Source of the DNA: Methylophaga sp.
GTDB lineage: Bacteria > Pseudomonadota > Gammaproteobacteria > Nitrosococcales > Methylophagaceae
Assembly: GCF_030651745.1 (NCBI RefSeq)
Contig: NZ_JAUSCC010000025.1
Span: forward strand, 1 to 64,000
Direction: 5' to 3'
Length of the DNA stretch: 64,000 nucleotides
Shown here: piece by piece, positions 9,884 through 18,812 of the stretch
How positions within the stretch are numbered: the first letter of the stretch is position 1
Layout of the letters: every line of letters starts with the position of its first letter
Made by a program: the position numbers and the translations under genes
Notes under the pieces: model-generated
The model's database searches: none
Told to the model about the DNA's origin: nothing
Seen by the model: the letters and a program-made list of their open reading frames with translations, nothing else

Positions 9884-10453
9884 ATGGCAATTAATCATCT
9901 CGAATTAGTGTCTGCATTGGTTGATGGCCAGCTGACCGGTAGTGAACTTGAACAGGCGTTGGTGTTGATAGCCAACGATAATACTGCCCGTGAAGCGTTT
10001 ATGCGCTACCAGCAATCAAGTGACATCCTCCATGGATACACCCGAAGCATTAACCTGAGTCCTTTACAATTGACCTCTCGAATTTCTGCTGCGCTTGATG
10101 ATGAGCCAGCTTATTCAATGGCAATCGATAACAAATCGACAGCAAAACTGATTCGTTTCCCGAAAAGTTTCTGGAAGCAGGCCACCGGATTGGCCATGGC
10201 GGCTTCAATAGGTGCACTTGCTGTAGTAGGTGTGGTCCAGCAGCAGTCTTCAACAAATAACATCCCGATAGCCAGTGTCATTGCCAATGAAGCCCCAACA
10301 ACTATGGTCAGCCAAACATCTAATCGTTGGACAGTGGCGGAGCCGGAAATTGAAGACAGGCTCAATACCTATCTGGTAGATCACAACGAATATGTTGGTG
10401 CATCAGGTATGTTTTCTTACGGACGTGTCGTCTCTTACGGCACGGAGCGTTAA
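9884..10453 (+). CDS. rseA: Anti-sigma-E factor RseA (MucA)
   Basis: This single-pass inner-membrane protein of 189 residues binds and inhibits RpoE until cleaved by DegS/RseP-type proteases. The N-terminal RseA domain is visible (LVSALVDGQLTGSELEQAL), with a transmembrane helix at about 104-124 (LAMAASIGALAVVGVV) and a periplasmic tail. It lies 5 bp after rpoE and 2 bp before rseB. Confidence 0.92.
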   Translation: MAINHLELVSALVDGQLTGSELEQALVLIANDNTAREAFMRYQQSSDILHGYTRSINLSPLQLTSRISAALDDEPAYSMAIDNKSTAKLIRFPKSFWKQATGLAMAASIGALAVVGVVQQQSSTNNIPIASVIANEAPTTMVSQTSNRWTVAEPEIEDRLNTYLVDHNEYVGASGMFSYGRVVSYGTER

Positions 10454-10455
10454 AA

Positions 10456-11436
10456 ATGCACCAACGATTTCGTTTTTGCGTTGCACTGTTGGTGTTATTT
10501 ATCCCGACAGTACAGGCAGAGTCCGCGTCGATAGCATTACTCGAGCGAATGAGCCAAGCAGCCAAGCAACTCAACTATGAAGGTGTTTTTGCCTACCAAA
10601 GTGGTAAAACATTCCAATCTGTTCGTATTTACCACCGTAATGATGACGGCACAGAATCAGAACGCCTTATTTCATTGAATGGTGCCGCTCGTGAAGTTAT
10701 CCGTTCGGATGATACTGTTACCTGTATCAATCCAGACGGAAAACAAGTCAATGTAAGTCAACGTCCTTTAGGTCGAGGATTTCCCAGTGATTTACCAAGA
10801 CGCTTAAGTTCAGCAACTGCTTTCTACGAGTTAAAGCTGGGTGATGAGGATCGGATTGCTGGTAAATTGACTCAGCGAGTGGATATCAAGCCGGTTGATA
10901 ATTATCGCTACGGTTATCGGCTTTGGATGGATAAAGATACCGATTTATTGCTCAAATCAGAACTGATCGATGAACAAGGTGAAGTATTAGAAACCTTTGA
11001 ATTTACCGATATTCAAACTGGTGTCGATATTCCGGACGCGTCTCTGAAAGCACAAATGTCTGGTAATGAAATGGTTTGGAATCGTACCGAACCAGGTGAA
11101 ATGACAACTCAGGACCTCGCGACCTTTTCAAATTGGCAGACTAAATGGTTGCCCGAAGGTTTTACTCTGGTTGCTCATCAAAACCGTTTACGCTCCAACA
11201 ATGGCGCGCACGTCGAACAACGTGTTTATAGTGATGGTTTGAGTTCAGTTTCGGTGTTTATCGAAAAAATGCGCGCTCAGCATAATCATTTTCATGGTGG
11301 TTCTCATATGGGCGCGGTCAATGCTTTTGGCAGTGTTATCCATGCACATTTTGTTACTGTTGTAGGTGAAGTGCCGGCAGTGACTGTGGAAAAAATAGGT
11401 GCGGCGATCGAATACGCTGGACCGGAATCGAGATGA
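10456..11436 (+). CDS. rseB: Sigma-E regulator RseB (MucB)
   Basis: This periplasmic protein of 326 residues has a signal peptide ending at about VQA-ES. It protects RseA from proteolysis and senses lipoprotein/LPS intermediates. The two RseB domains are recognisable, including NYEGVFAYQSGKTFQSVRIYH near the start and a second domain from about residue 215. It is tightly packed with its neighbours and overlaps rseC by four bases. Confidence 0.93.
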   Translation: MHQRFRFCVALLVLFIPTVQAESASIALLERMSQAAKQLNYEGVFAYQSGKTFQSVRIYHRNDDGTESERLISLNGAAREVIRSDDTVTCINPDGKQVNVSQRPLGRGFPSDLPRRLSSATAFYELKLGDEDRIAGKLTQRVDIKPVDNYRYGYRLWMDKDTDLLLKSELIDEQGEVLETFEFTDIQTGVDIPDASLKAQMSGNEMVWNRTEPGEMTTQDLATFSNWQTKWLPEGFTLVAHQNRLRSNNGAHVEQRVYSDGLSSVSVFIEKMRAQHNHFHGGSHMGAVNAFGSVIHAHFVTVVGEVPAVTVEKIGAAIEYAGPESR

Positions 11437-11855
11437 TCGAACAAAAAGCCAAAGTTATCCGCTCAGATGATTCAACCATCTGGCTGCAGGCTGAACGCCA
11501 ATCCACCTGTGATAAATGCCAGGTTAAAAAAGGCTGTGGTACCGGACTGTTAAGTGAACACGTCGGACGACGTTTCTCTACGATTAGCGTACCTAAAAAA
11601 CATGATGTGCAACCCGGCCAGCAAATGAATGTTTCTATTCCTGAAGAAGCCTTATTACACGGTGCCTACATGATGTATCTGTTACCGATACTGTTTATGT
11701 TTGCTGGTGCAGGACTCAGCCGATTTATGTTCGCCAATGAGTTACTGGAAATTATTACTGGATTGGCAGGTCTGATGCTTGGCTTTTATTGGGTTAAAAA
11801 TCGACTCAAACACCAGAAAATTGCCATCGAAACTCAATTAATAGAGGAAAAATAA
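11433..11855 (+). CDS. rseC: RseC/MucC membrane protein
   Basis: This 140-residue protein has a cysteine-rich N-terminal part (CDKCQVKKGC, 27-36) and two transmembrane helices (about 70-90 and 95-112). RseC is linked to sigma-E control and to reduction of SoxR [2Fe-2S] clusters. It begins in an ATGA overlap with rseB, and its stop shares a base with the mucD start (TAATG). Confidence 0.92.
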   Translation: MIEQKAKVIRSDDSTIWLQAERQSTCDKCQVKKGCGTGLLSEHVGRRFSTISVPKKHDVQPGQQMNVSIPEEALLHGAYMMYLLPILFMFAGAGLSRFMFANELLEIITGLAGLMLGFYWVKNRLKHQKIAIETQLIEEK

Positions 11856-13282
11856 TGACGCAATCCAAAACAACTGGCGCCATGATCATGGCATTGCTGA
11901 TGTGGTTAATGTTGAGTTCAGCGGTTCAAGCGCGAGGTTTACCGGATTTTACGGAATTAGTAGCTGAAAATGGCGAAGCAGTTGTTAATATCAGTACCAA
12001 AAGTAAACCAAGTGAAGCAATGGCTTCCTCACCATTTCCGCCGGGTATGGAAATGCCGGAAGGCACACCGTTTGATGATTTTTTCAGACGTTTTTTTGGT
12101 GATCCTTCCCAACCCCGTGCGCCACAACCCAGTTCATTAGGTTCTGGTTTTGTGTTGTCGGTGGATGGTTATATTTTAACCAATCACCACGTTATCAAAG
12201 ATGCTGACGAAATTATCGTCAGGTTCAGTGACCGTACTGAACTGGTCGCCGAATTATTAGGTAGTGATGAGCGCAGCGACGTAGCTTTATTAAAAGTCGA
12301 TGCGGAAGGCATGGATTTAAAAGCCGTTAAACTGGGTGACTCAAATAATCTCAAAGTTGGCGAATGGGTACTTGCTATCGGTTCACCATTTGGTTTTGAT
12401 TATTCTGCTACTGCCGGGATCGTCAGCGCCTTAGGTCGTAGCCTGCCAAGTGATAGTTATGTTCCCTTTATTCAAACCGATGTTGCCATCAATCCAGGTA
12501 ACTCTGGCGGCCCGTTATTTAATCTTGATGGCGAAGTAGTGGGTATTAATTCACAAATCTACAGCCGTACCGGTGGCTTTATGGGGGTGTCATTTGCTAT
12601 TCCGGTTGATGTGGTCATGGATGTGGTCGAGCAAATCAAATCTCAAGGTTATGTGAGTCGTGGCTGGTTGGGTGTGGTTATTCAGGATGTCACACGTGAA
12701 TTGGCTGAATCATTTGGACTGAGCAAACCACGTGGTGCTTTGGTGTCCCGTGTGGTTGCCGGAAGTCCTGCCGAGAAAGCCGGTTTTCAAGCTGGCGACG
12801 TAATTCTTAAGTTTGACGAGCGCATTGTAGACGCTTCATCAGATTTGCCTCCGATTGTAGGTCGAACTGCAATTGGTAAAAAGTCTAAAGCGGAAATCAT
12901 GCGTAATAACAAACTGATGACAATTTCAGTGGTTGTTGAAGAATTGCCGGAAGATGAGAAAATTGCCAGTGGCAGCGCTCCGCGGACGGGCCAGTTTCAC
13001 GATAGTCGCCTGGCTATGGAAGTTACTGATTTATCAGCTGAACAACGTGCTGAATTAGGTCCAAACCAAAGTGGCGTGACCGTCAGAAAAATTGAGTCTG
13101 GTCCTGCTTCAGAAGCAGGTATTGCTCCAGGCGATGTTATTCTGAGCATTAATAACGAAAAGATTGTAGATGCAAAACAGTTTATTGAATTGGCTAAAAA
13201 GCTACCAGCCAATAAAGCGATCCCAGTGTTGGTTCAACGCGCAGGGGCATCTCAATTTCTGGCGTTAAAAATTCCGGAATAA
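11855..13282 (+). CDS. mucD: Periplasmic serine protease MucD/DegQ
   Basis: This 475-residue HtrA-family protease/chaperone has a signal peptide ending at about VQA-RG (26). The catalytic triad is visible as H112 in TNHHVI, D142 in RSDVALL and S217 in NPGNSGGP, followed by two PDZ domains (about 275-365 and 395-470). As last gene of the rpoE operon it corresponds to mucD, which degrades misfolded envelope proteins and restrains the sigma-E response. A strong terminator follows. Confidence 0.95.
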   Translation: MTQSKTTGAMIMALLMWLMLSSAVQARGLPDFTELVAENGEAVVNISTKSKPSEAMASSPFPPGMEMPEGTPFDDFFRRFFGDPSQPRAPQPSSLGSGFVLSVDGYILTNHHVIKDADEIIVRFSDRTELVAELLGSDERSDVALLKVDAEGMDLKAVKLGDSNNLKVGEWVLAIGSPFGFDYSATAGIVSALGRSLPSDSYVPFIQTDVAINPGNSGGPLFNLDGEVVGINSQIYSRTGGFMGVSFAIPVDVVMDVVEQIKSQGYVSRGWLGVVIQDVTRELAESFGLSKPRGALVSRVVAGSPAEKAGFQAGDVILKFDERIVDASSDLPPIVGRTAIGKKSKAEIMRNNKLMTISVVVEELPEDEKIASGSAPRTGQFHDSRLAMEVTDLSAEQRAELGPNQSGVTVRKIESGPASEAGIAPGDVILSINNEKIVDAKQFIELAKKLPANKAIPVLVQRAGASQFLALKIPE

Positions 13283-13325
13283 TTTATATGTAGTTTCATA
13301 AAAATTATTTCTGGCTTGTATGAAA

Positions 13326-13360
13326 AGCAGTTGATGGTCTTCCATCAGCTGCTTTTTTTT
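13326..13360 (+). terminator. Terminator of the rpoE-mucD operon
   Basis: A 12-bp stem (AGCAGTTGATGG with CCATCAGCTGCT, one G-T pair) and a TCTT loop are followed by a long T run. Confidence 0.95.
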
Positions 13361-13423
13361 GCCTGCAATACCTGGCACCTAATAAAACAAAGTTTCTTAT
13401 TTAGATGATTCGTTTTATCATTA

Positions 13424-13440
13424 ATGATAATTATTATCAT
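13424..13440 (+). promoter_or_regulatory. Fur box ahead of the two-component operon
   Basis: ATGATAATTATTATCAT is a perfect 8-1-8 inverted repeat and matches the core of the Fur consensus GATAATGATAATCATTATC. It lies 25 bp before the response-regulator start, so the regulator pair should be iron-repressed. Confidence 0.85.
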
Positions 13441-13465
13441 CTAGGTGCAAAACATCTCATATTCC

Positions 13466-14170
13466 ATGACCGACAAAAATAAACTTGCTATCAGCATTCT
13501 CATTATTGAAGACGATCCGGTATTAAACCATCAGTTAAAGCAGCTGCTCACACAACAGAACTTTAGCGTAACCCAATGTTTTAATGGCGAAGAGGGCTTA
13601 TTGACTGCGGTAAGCGGCCAGTTTGATTTGATACTGCTTGATGTCAGCCTGCCTGAACGTGATGGCTATTCTGTATTAAATATTCTTCGTCAGAGTCGAC
13701 AAACGCCGGTGATTATCTTGACGGCAAATGGTGCAGAGGAAGAACGCATTATGGGTTTTAAAAACGGGGCGGATGATTATTTACCAAAACCGTTTAATTT
13801 CACCGAACTGGTATTGCGTATTGAAGCGATTTTAAGAAGAGTCGGAGTTATCGACCATTCGCAACACGACAGCTCAATTCTGCAGTATGAAGGACTAAAG
13901 CTGGATAGAAAAAAACAGCAGGTTTTTTTTCATGATCATGTTGTGCAGCTGACACCTATCCAGTTCAAATTGTTATGGACGTTGACCCAGCATGCCAATC
14001 ATCTCTTGAGCAAACCGCAATTGTATAGATTAGTGATGGAGCGTGATTTCAGTCGTTACGATCGCAGTCTGGATATGCATATGAGCCGGGTTAGACGGAA
14101 ATTAACGGAGGTCGGTATGCCCGTGGACAGACTGCAAACCGTTCACGGTACGGGCTATATGCTGCTATGA
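13466..14170 (+). CDS. OmpR-family response regulator (PfeR-like)
   Basis: This 234-residue regulator has a receiver domain with acidic pocket E15-D16-D17 and phospho-acceptor D59, and a C-terminal winged helix (LTPIQFKLLWTL ... SRVRRKL). Together with the adjoining kinase, Fur box and TonB receptor it resembles PfeR/PfeS-type systems that activate siderophore uptake genes; that role is inferred. The start is uncertain: ATG 13466 begins just before the receiver domain, while a GTG at 13445 would add seven residues. Neither has a good ribosome binding site. Confidence 0.85.
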   Translation: MTDKNKLAISILIIEDDPVLNHQLKQLLTQQNFSVTQCFNGEEGLLTAVSGQFDLILLDVSLPERDGYSVLNILRQSRQTPVIILTANGAEEERIMGFKNGADDYLPKPFNFTELVLRIEAILRRVGVIDHSQHDSSILQYEGLKLDRKKQQVFFHDHVVQLTPIQFKLLWTLTQHANHLLSKPQLYRLVMERDFSRYDRSLDMHMSRVRRKLTEVGMPVDRLQTVHGTGYMLL

Positions 14171-15519
14171 AGCGCCGTTTATTCTGGAAATTATGTGCGA
14201 CGATTACCTTGGGCACAATTGTGCTGTTCTGGATAATCCATCATTTGATTGTACGGACTGAGCAGCATATGAGTTTTATTGATAAACAGTATCAACAACA
14301 GTTACTTGACTATGCCAGACATGCCGAAGAGCTCTATATGCAAGACGAGCATGAAAAGCTGGCCGAGTGGATTAAAACCATCCAGCAACAGGAAGACACA
14401 TGGGTAGGGTTGGTGAGATCGCAACTCACTCTGCTAGCTGACAGTGAAATGGATGATTATTTTATTGAAAACTTCGCTCTGGGCAGAGATCTCAGCTGGA
14501 AAATACATCTTTATTTCGCTCAAAACCCGATTATGGATATCACCTTTGCAGATAGACATACCCATTTTCTGATTCGCTTGCCACAACGTATGCGGCCTGG
14601 CGGTTATTGGACTTATGCCAGTCTGTTATTACAGATTGCTTTGCCCATGCTACTGATGGCTATCTTGAGCATGGTGATTTACCGGCATGTGATTTCGCCA
14701 TTAAGACAACTTGAAAAAGCCACCAAGCAATTCAGTGATGGAGATTTTGCGGTGCGGGTCCGAGATGATATGGGAAAACGTAACGATGAAATCGCTACTC
14801 TTGCCAGTACTTTCGATAGCATGGCAGAGAGAATTGGCGAGCAGATACAGACTCAGCGTCACCTGACTTCAGATTTATCACACGAATTACGTACCCCATT
14901 AACACGTGTTGAGTTAGCGCTTAGTATTGCTGAGCAAACCACTCCTGAAAATGACTCTTTGCAGCGGATCCGCTATGAGTGTCAGCAAATGCGAGAATTA
15001 GTCGAGGATGCATTAACACTTGCCTGGCTGGAAAACGAACGGCCAGCGTTACGAAATGAATCACTGGATCTGACTGATCTGATTGACAGTATTGTCGAGA
15101 ATGCACGATTCGAATTCCCCAATCATATAATTACTGTGCAAACTCCAGAAACCGCTTGCCTTCATCAAAGCAGCGATCGGGCATTAGGTCATGCCATCGA
15201 AAATATATTACGTAATGCTCTTTCATATACTCCAGCGCACGGCACGGTAAGCATCAACTTGCAACAGCTTGCCGATCGATATGAGTTACATATCGATGAT
15301 CAGGGGCCCGGGGTACCGGAAGAACATCTGCAAAATATTTTCAAACCATTTTTCCGTTTACCCAGTTCCCACTCCAGTGAACAAAAAGGCTTTGGGGTTG
15401 GGTTGGCACTTGCCCGGCGACAAGTTGAAGCAACAGGTGGCAAATTATGGGCAGAACTTCATCGATTTGGCGGATTACGAATGATTATGCAACTGCCCGT
15501 AACCACTGTAATTGACTGA
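14167..15519 (+). CDS. Sensor histidine kinase (PfeS-like)
   Basis: This 450-residue kinase has a first transmembrane helix at about 10-28, a periplasmic sensor domain to about 150, a second helix (about 155-180), a HAMP linker, the HisKA motif LSHELRTPLTR with H239, and a HATPase domain ending in GFGVGLALAR. It overlaps the regulator gene by four bases. The short periplasmic domain between two helices fits kinases that sense periplasmic ferric siderophores, but the ligand is not shown by the sequence. Confidence 0.88.
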   Translation: MKRRLFWKLCATITLGTIVLFWIIHHLIVRTEQHMSFIDKQYQQQLLDYARHAEELYMQDEHEKLAEWIKTIQQQEDTWVGLVRSQLTLLADSEMDDYFIENFALGRDLSWKIHLYFAQNPIMDITFADRHTHFLIRLPQRMRPGGYWTYASLLLQIALPMLLMAILSMVIYRHVISPLRQLEKATKQFSDGDFAVRVRDDMGKRNDEIATLASTFDSMAERIGEQIQTQRHLTSDLSHELRTPLTRVELALSIAEQTTPENDSLQRIRYECQQMRELVEDALTLAWLENERPALRNESLDLTDLIDSIVENARFEFPNHIITVQTPETACLHQSSDRALGHAIENILRNALSYTPAHGTVSINLQQLADRYELHIDDQGPGVPEEHLQNIFKPFFRLPSSHSSEQKGFGVGLALARRQVEATGGKLWAELHRFGGLRMIMQLPVTTVID

Positions 15520-15537
15520 ACTGAAAAGCAGAGTAAT

Positions 15538-15555
15538 TGTAACAATTGTAAATTT
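15538..15555 (+). promoter_or_regulatory. 18-bp element shared with the asbA promoter
   Basis: TGTAACAATTGTAAATTT occurs here and, inverted, at 24958-24975 ahead of asbA. It holds a direct repeat of TGTAA with a 9-nt period, typical of OmpR-family regulator sites. It lies 76 bp upstream of the receptor start. A binding site for the adjacent response regulator is inferred. Confidence 0.55.
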
Positions 15556-15603
15556 GATTTTAATCTCGCTTCACTCTGAATAGAATGCGAATCTGTTCTA
15601 TTT

Positions 15604-15620
15604 GATAATGATTATTATTC
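15604..15620 (+). promoter_or_regulatory. Fur box of the TonB receptor gene
   Basis: GATAATGATTATTATTC closely matches the Fur consensus and lies 11 bp ahead of the GTG start codon, so binding would block transcription or its start site. Confidence 0.75.
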
Positions 15621-15631
15621 GCGAGGTTAAA

Positions 15632-17578
15632 GTGAAATTAAACCGGAGTTTTGTAAGTCGGCCGACCATATTTACGTTGGCAATAGCAGCTGCTTTTTCA
15701 GGTCAAGCTGTATGGGCTGATGAAAATATTCAGCTTGAGATTGTAAAAGTTACTGGAAATACAATTACCCCAGAAACCAATAGCGTAACGGCAGAACAAA
15801 TTGAAAAGCTACAAGCAAACGATTTAAGAGATCTATTCAGTCAATCACCAGAGGTAACTATTGGTGGTGGACCTGGTTTTGCCCAAAAACTCTATGTCCG
15901 TGGTATTGAAGACCAGCTGTTAAGCATCACAATCGATGGTGCTCAGCAAGCGACACGCCAATTTCACCATGCTGGCCGGATTAGTATTGAGCCTGAATTA
16001 TTAAAACGTGTTGAAGTAAATGCCGGCGCGGGTAATGCATTGTCTGGTCCTGGCGCGTTAGGTGGCTCAGTCAAATTTGTGACTAAAGACCCGGAAGATA
16101 TGTTGAAGCCAGGTGAACAGTTTGGCGGTTTAGTTAAAGGCATGTTTTCCAGCAATACCGATAGCTTCAAAACCAACACCAGTCTGTTTGGTCGTTTGAC
16201 TGATGATTGGAGCGCCATGGTTTCCTATACGCAAGCAGACGTTAAAAACTATAAAGATGGTGATGGAAATGAGATGCTCGGAACTGAAGCGGACCAGGAG
16301 TATTTGTTTGCTAAAGTTGTTGGTCACTTAACCGATAGTCAGACCGTACGTTTAAGTTATGAAAAACATGAAGATGAAGGCGAGAGAACACAACGCCCTC
16401 AGTGGAAAGTGGCTGGTTTTAATCCTCTTTATCCTATAGAGTCTGAGCGTGAAACGGTCACGTTGAATTACAACCTTAATCCAATTGATAATCCCTATTT
16501 GGATTTGGGACTGACTGTTTATAATACCGAAACAGAAATGTTTCAAAATGGTAGGTATGGTCCATTCACCGGTTCCGGTGAAAGCGTAGGATTTGATTTA
16601 CGTAACACCTCTATTTTAGGGATGCATAAAGTTACCTATGGTGTGGATTATCGTGAAGATAAAACGATTGCTAAGGAAGCGGTTGGCCCCAACAGTAAAG
16701 ACGAATCAACAGTAAAGGGTATTTATATTCAGGATGATATCCAACTTTCTGATGATCTGCTGTTAAGTGCTGGTCTTCGCTATGATGACTATGAGTTGGA
16801 TAATGAATTTGCCAATACCTCATATGATGAAAACGATGTTAGTTCTAATATCGGTCTGAATTATCACTTTACCGATAACTGGAGCGTATTTGCCTCCTAT
16901 GCAGAAGCTTTCAAAGGCCCCTTGGCACAGGATGCATTTAAAATTGGTTTCACCAGTAATGCACCAGATCTGAAGCCTGAAAAAGCTAAGAATGTTGAAT
17001 TCGGCGTGGCTTATGAGTCATTAACATGGTTCGGTTCTGCTAAAGCATACAGAAGTGAAATTCAAGACGTTATTGGGGTTTCTCCACTTAATAGCCGTCT
17101 GTTTGTCAATCTCGGTGACTTAGAATCTGATGGATATATTTTAGAGTTGGGTCGTCGCTGGGATAGCGTGATGGCACGAATCAGCTACCACTACAATGAT
17201 GCGGAAGTTGATGGCGTTAAAGCAAATGCTTACGACCATAATGGTATTGCCAATACAGTCCGTGACACCTTAACTGCCTCGCTTGATTACCAGTATGACC
17301 CTCAGTGGAGTTTTGGCTGGAATGCACGCTTTGTGAAAGGAAATAAAGTGGATTCTCGAGTCATAGGTGAGGCAAATCAACCTGGTTTTGGTGTTCATGA
17401 CTTATATGCTCAATGGATGCCATCTACTACTAAAGATGTTCGCATAGCATTGACTGTTCGAAATGTTTTCGACAAAAACTACATCGATCATTCAAGCGTA
17501 GCGGATTACGAGCCTGTTTTAAGTGGGTATGAGGAGCCCGGTCGTGATGTCCGGTTGAGCGTGGCATGGCAGTTCTAA
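15632..17578 (+). CDS. TonB-dependent siderophore receptor
   Basis: This outer-membrane receptor has 648 residues, with a signal peptide to about residue 29 (AVWA-DE), a plug domain with VRGIEDQLLSITIDG, and a 22-strand barrel ending in the typical C-terminal aromatic (VAWQF). The GTG at 15632 is preferred to a TTG at 15602 because GAGGTTAAA precedes it and the signal peptide then begins with basic residues. Between the Fur-controlled sensor pair and the petrobactin operon, the likely ligand is ferric petrobactin. That is inferred; the motif FHHAGR also appears in haem-type receptors. Confidence 0.88.
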   Translation: MKLNRSFVSRPTIFTLAIAAAFSGQAVWADENIQLEIVKVTGNTITPETNSVTAEQIEKLQANDLRDLFSQSPEVTIGGGPGFAQKLYVRGIEDQLLSITIDGAQQATRQFHHAGRISIEPELLKRVEVNAGAGNALSGPGALGGSVKFVTKDPEDMLKPGEQFGGLVKGMFSSNTDSFKTNTSLFGRLTDDWSAMVSYTQADVKNYKDGDGNEMLGTEADQEYLFAKVVGHLTDSQTVRLSYEKHEDEGERTQRPQWKVAGFNPLYPIESERETVTLNYNLNPIDNPYLDLGLTVYNTETEMFQNGRYGPFTGSGESVGFDLRNTSILGMHKVTYGVDYREDKTIAKEAVGPNSKDESTVKGIYIQDDIQLSDDLLLSAGLRYDDYELDNEFANTSYDENDVSSNIGLNYHFTDNWSVFASYAEAFKGPLAQDAFKIGFTSNAPDLKPEKAKNVEFGVAYESLTWFGSAKAYRSEIQDVIGVSPLNSRLFVNLGDLESDGYILELGRRWDSVMARISYHYNDAEVDGVKANAYDHNGIANTVRDTLTASLDYQYDPQWSFGWNARFVKGNKVDSRVIGEANQPGFGVHDLYAQWMPSTTKDVRIALTVRNVFDKNYIDHSSVADYEPVLSGYEEPGRDVRLSVAWQF

Positions 17579-17621
17579 TCCATCAAGCTGTATCCCCTGA
17601 ATGAATGCTTGATGAGCTTTG

Positions 17622-17654
17622 GCCGGATGTTGCAATGACATCCGGCTTTTTTTT
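17622..17654 (+). terminator. Terminator after the TonB receptor
   Basis: The perfect 9-bp stem GCCGGATGT/ACATCCGGC is followed by eight T residues. Confidence 0.93.
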
Positions 17655-17677
17655 GAGACAAACCAGCGGAGACAATC

Positions 17678-17959
17678 ATGCTGAAAAAAACAGCTACCAT
17701 CAAAACTGAACAAGCTCGACGTTATCTGCAAATGCTCTGCAAACACTTTAAACACAAAGTATCAGCAGGCTGGGATGAAGATCAGGGCTGGGTTGAATTT
17801 GCCATGGGACGTTGTGAACTGAACTGCACGAATGATTTATTGCAGGTTCATTGTCAGGCGGAGAATGCTGCTGATCTGCAAGAAATTACCGAGACCGTAA
17901 AGTCGCATTTTGAAAGGTTTGCACAAAAGCAGCAGCTCACCTTGCAATGGTCAAATTGA
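17678..17959 (+). CDS. DUF2218 family protein
   Basis: This 93-residue cytoplasmic protein matches the DUF2218 pattern (AxRYLQMLCKHFKHKV near residues 13-27, then a compact alpha/beta fold). Members are often found in siderophore or iron loci, but no biochemical function is established. It follows the receptor terminator by 23 bp and converges on asbF with a 20-bp gap. Confidence 0.8.
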   Translation: MLKKTATIKTEQARRYLQMLCKHFKHKVSAGWDEDQGWVEFAMGRCELNCTNDLLQVHCQAENAADLQEITETVKSHFERFAQKQQLTLQWSN

Positions 17960-17979
17960 CCATTGCAATTAGTATTAAG

Positions 17980-18810
17980 CTAGCTGGCCAGACGTTGTTG
18001 TTTGTATAGTTGTTGTAATTGCTGTGAATCATGTTGCAGCACTGAATGAACGGATGGACCAAACCATTCCAGAGAAGCCTCTATCTTGAAACTGTCTGAT
18101 AGGGTTTGCAGGAATGACCGATAATCCAGTGCACCCTCAAACAAGCTCACCATCCCGTAGCGATCACCTGCCGGCGAGTAAACATTAGCAGGGGCAAACA
18201 CCTCTAACTGCTGACTGGAAAGAATATTCTTAAGATGCATATGTTCCACATAAGGCAGCAATTTAATGAAAGACTCCTTAGGGTTTTCACCGGCTTCCCA
18301 TAAATGTAATACATCAAAATTTACGGCAAGCGCCGGGTGATCAACTTCCTGGAGTAAACGTAACGTCGCTGCAGTACTATCAGCCAGCGTTTGTGGGTGT
18401 GTTTCAACCAGCAAACGTATGCCATGCTGATGAGTGCGTTCGGCTAACAAATGCAAACGTTCCGTCCAGCGCTGGCGTTCTTCATAGTTAACTGCCTCAC
18501 TGGCCTTCTGACCGGCAAAAGTGCGTAATTTGCGACTTCCCCAGCGTTGTGCCAACAGGCATAAATCATCTACTTTCTGATAAGCCAGCTGCAGAGATCC
18601 TTGTAGTGGAAGATAGTCACTTATCATCGATACCGATAAGTCGTAGCTATCCAGCCACTGTGCATTCAACTGAGGTTGGTCGGCGAGATTAAGTGCATGA
18701 ATTCCCCACAGTTCAATACCATCAAAGTGTTGCTGTTGCGCCCAACTTGCAATGTCTTCCATAGACGATAAGTGATGGCGAAAAGAGATAGTACAAAGTG
18801 ATAAGTGCAT
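17980..18810 (-). CDS. asbF: 3-dehydroshikimate dehydratase AsbF
   Basis: This TIM-barrel enzyme of 276 residues converts 3-dehydroshikimate to 3,4-dihydroxybenzoate, the unusual catechol of petrobactin. It shares with Bacillus anthracis AsbF the N-terminal SLCTISFRH, the GIELWG and MISDYL segments, RTFAGQK, ETHPxTL, the GMVSLFEG motif and a final SLEWFG. It is the last gene of the leftward operon, 2 bp after asbE. Confidence 0.92.
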   Translation of the reverse strand: MHLSLCTISFRHHLSSMEDIASWAQQQHFDGIELWGIHALNLADQPQLNAQWLDSYDLSVSMISDYLPLQGSLQLAYQKVDDLCLLAQRWGSRKLRTFAGQKASEAVNYEERQRWTERLHLLAERTHQHGIRLLVETHPQTLADSTAATLRLLQEVDHPALAVNFDVLHLWEAGENPKESFIKLLPYVEHMHLKNILSSQQLEVFAPANVYSPAGDRYGMVSLFEGALDYRSFLQTLSDSFKIEASLEWFGPSVHSVLQHDSQQLQQLYKQQRLAS

Positions 18811-18812
18811 TT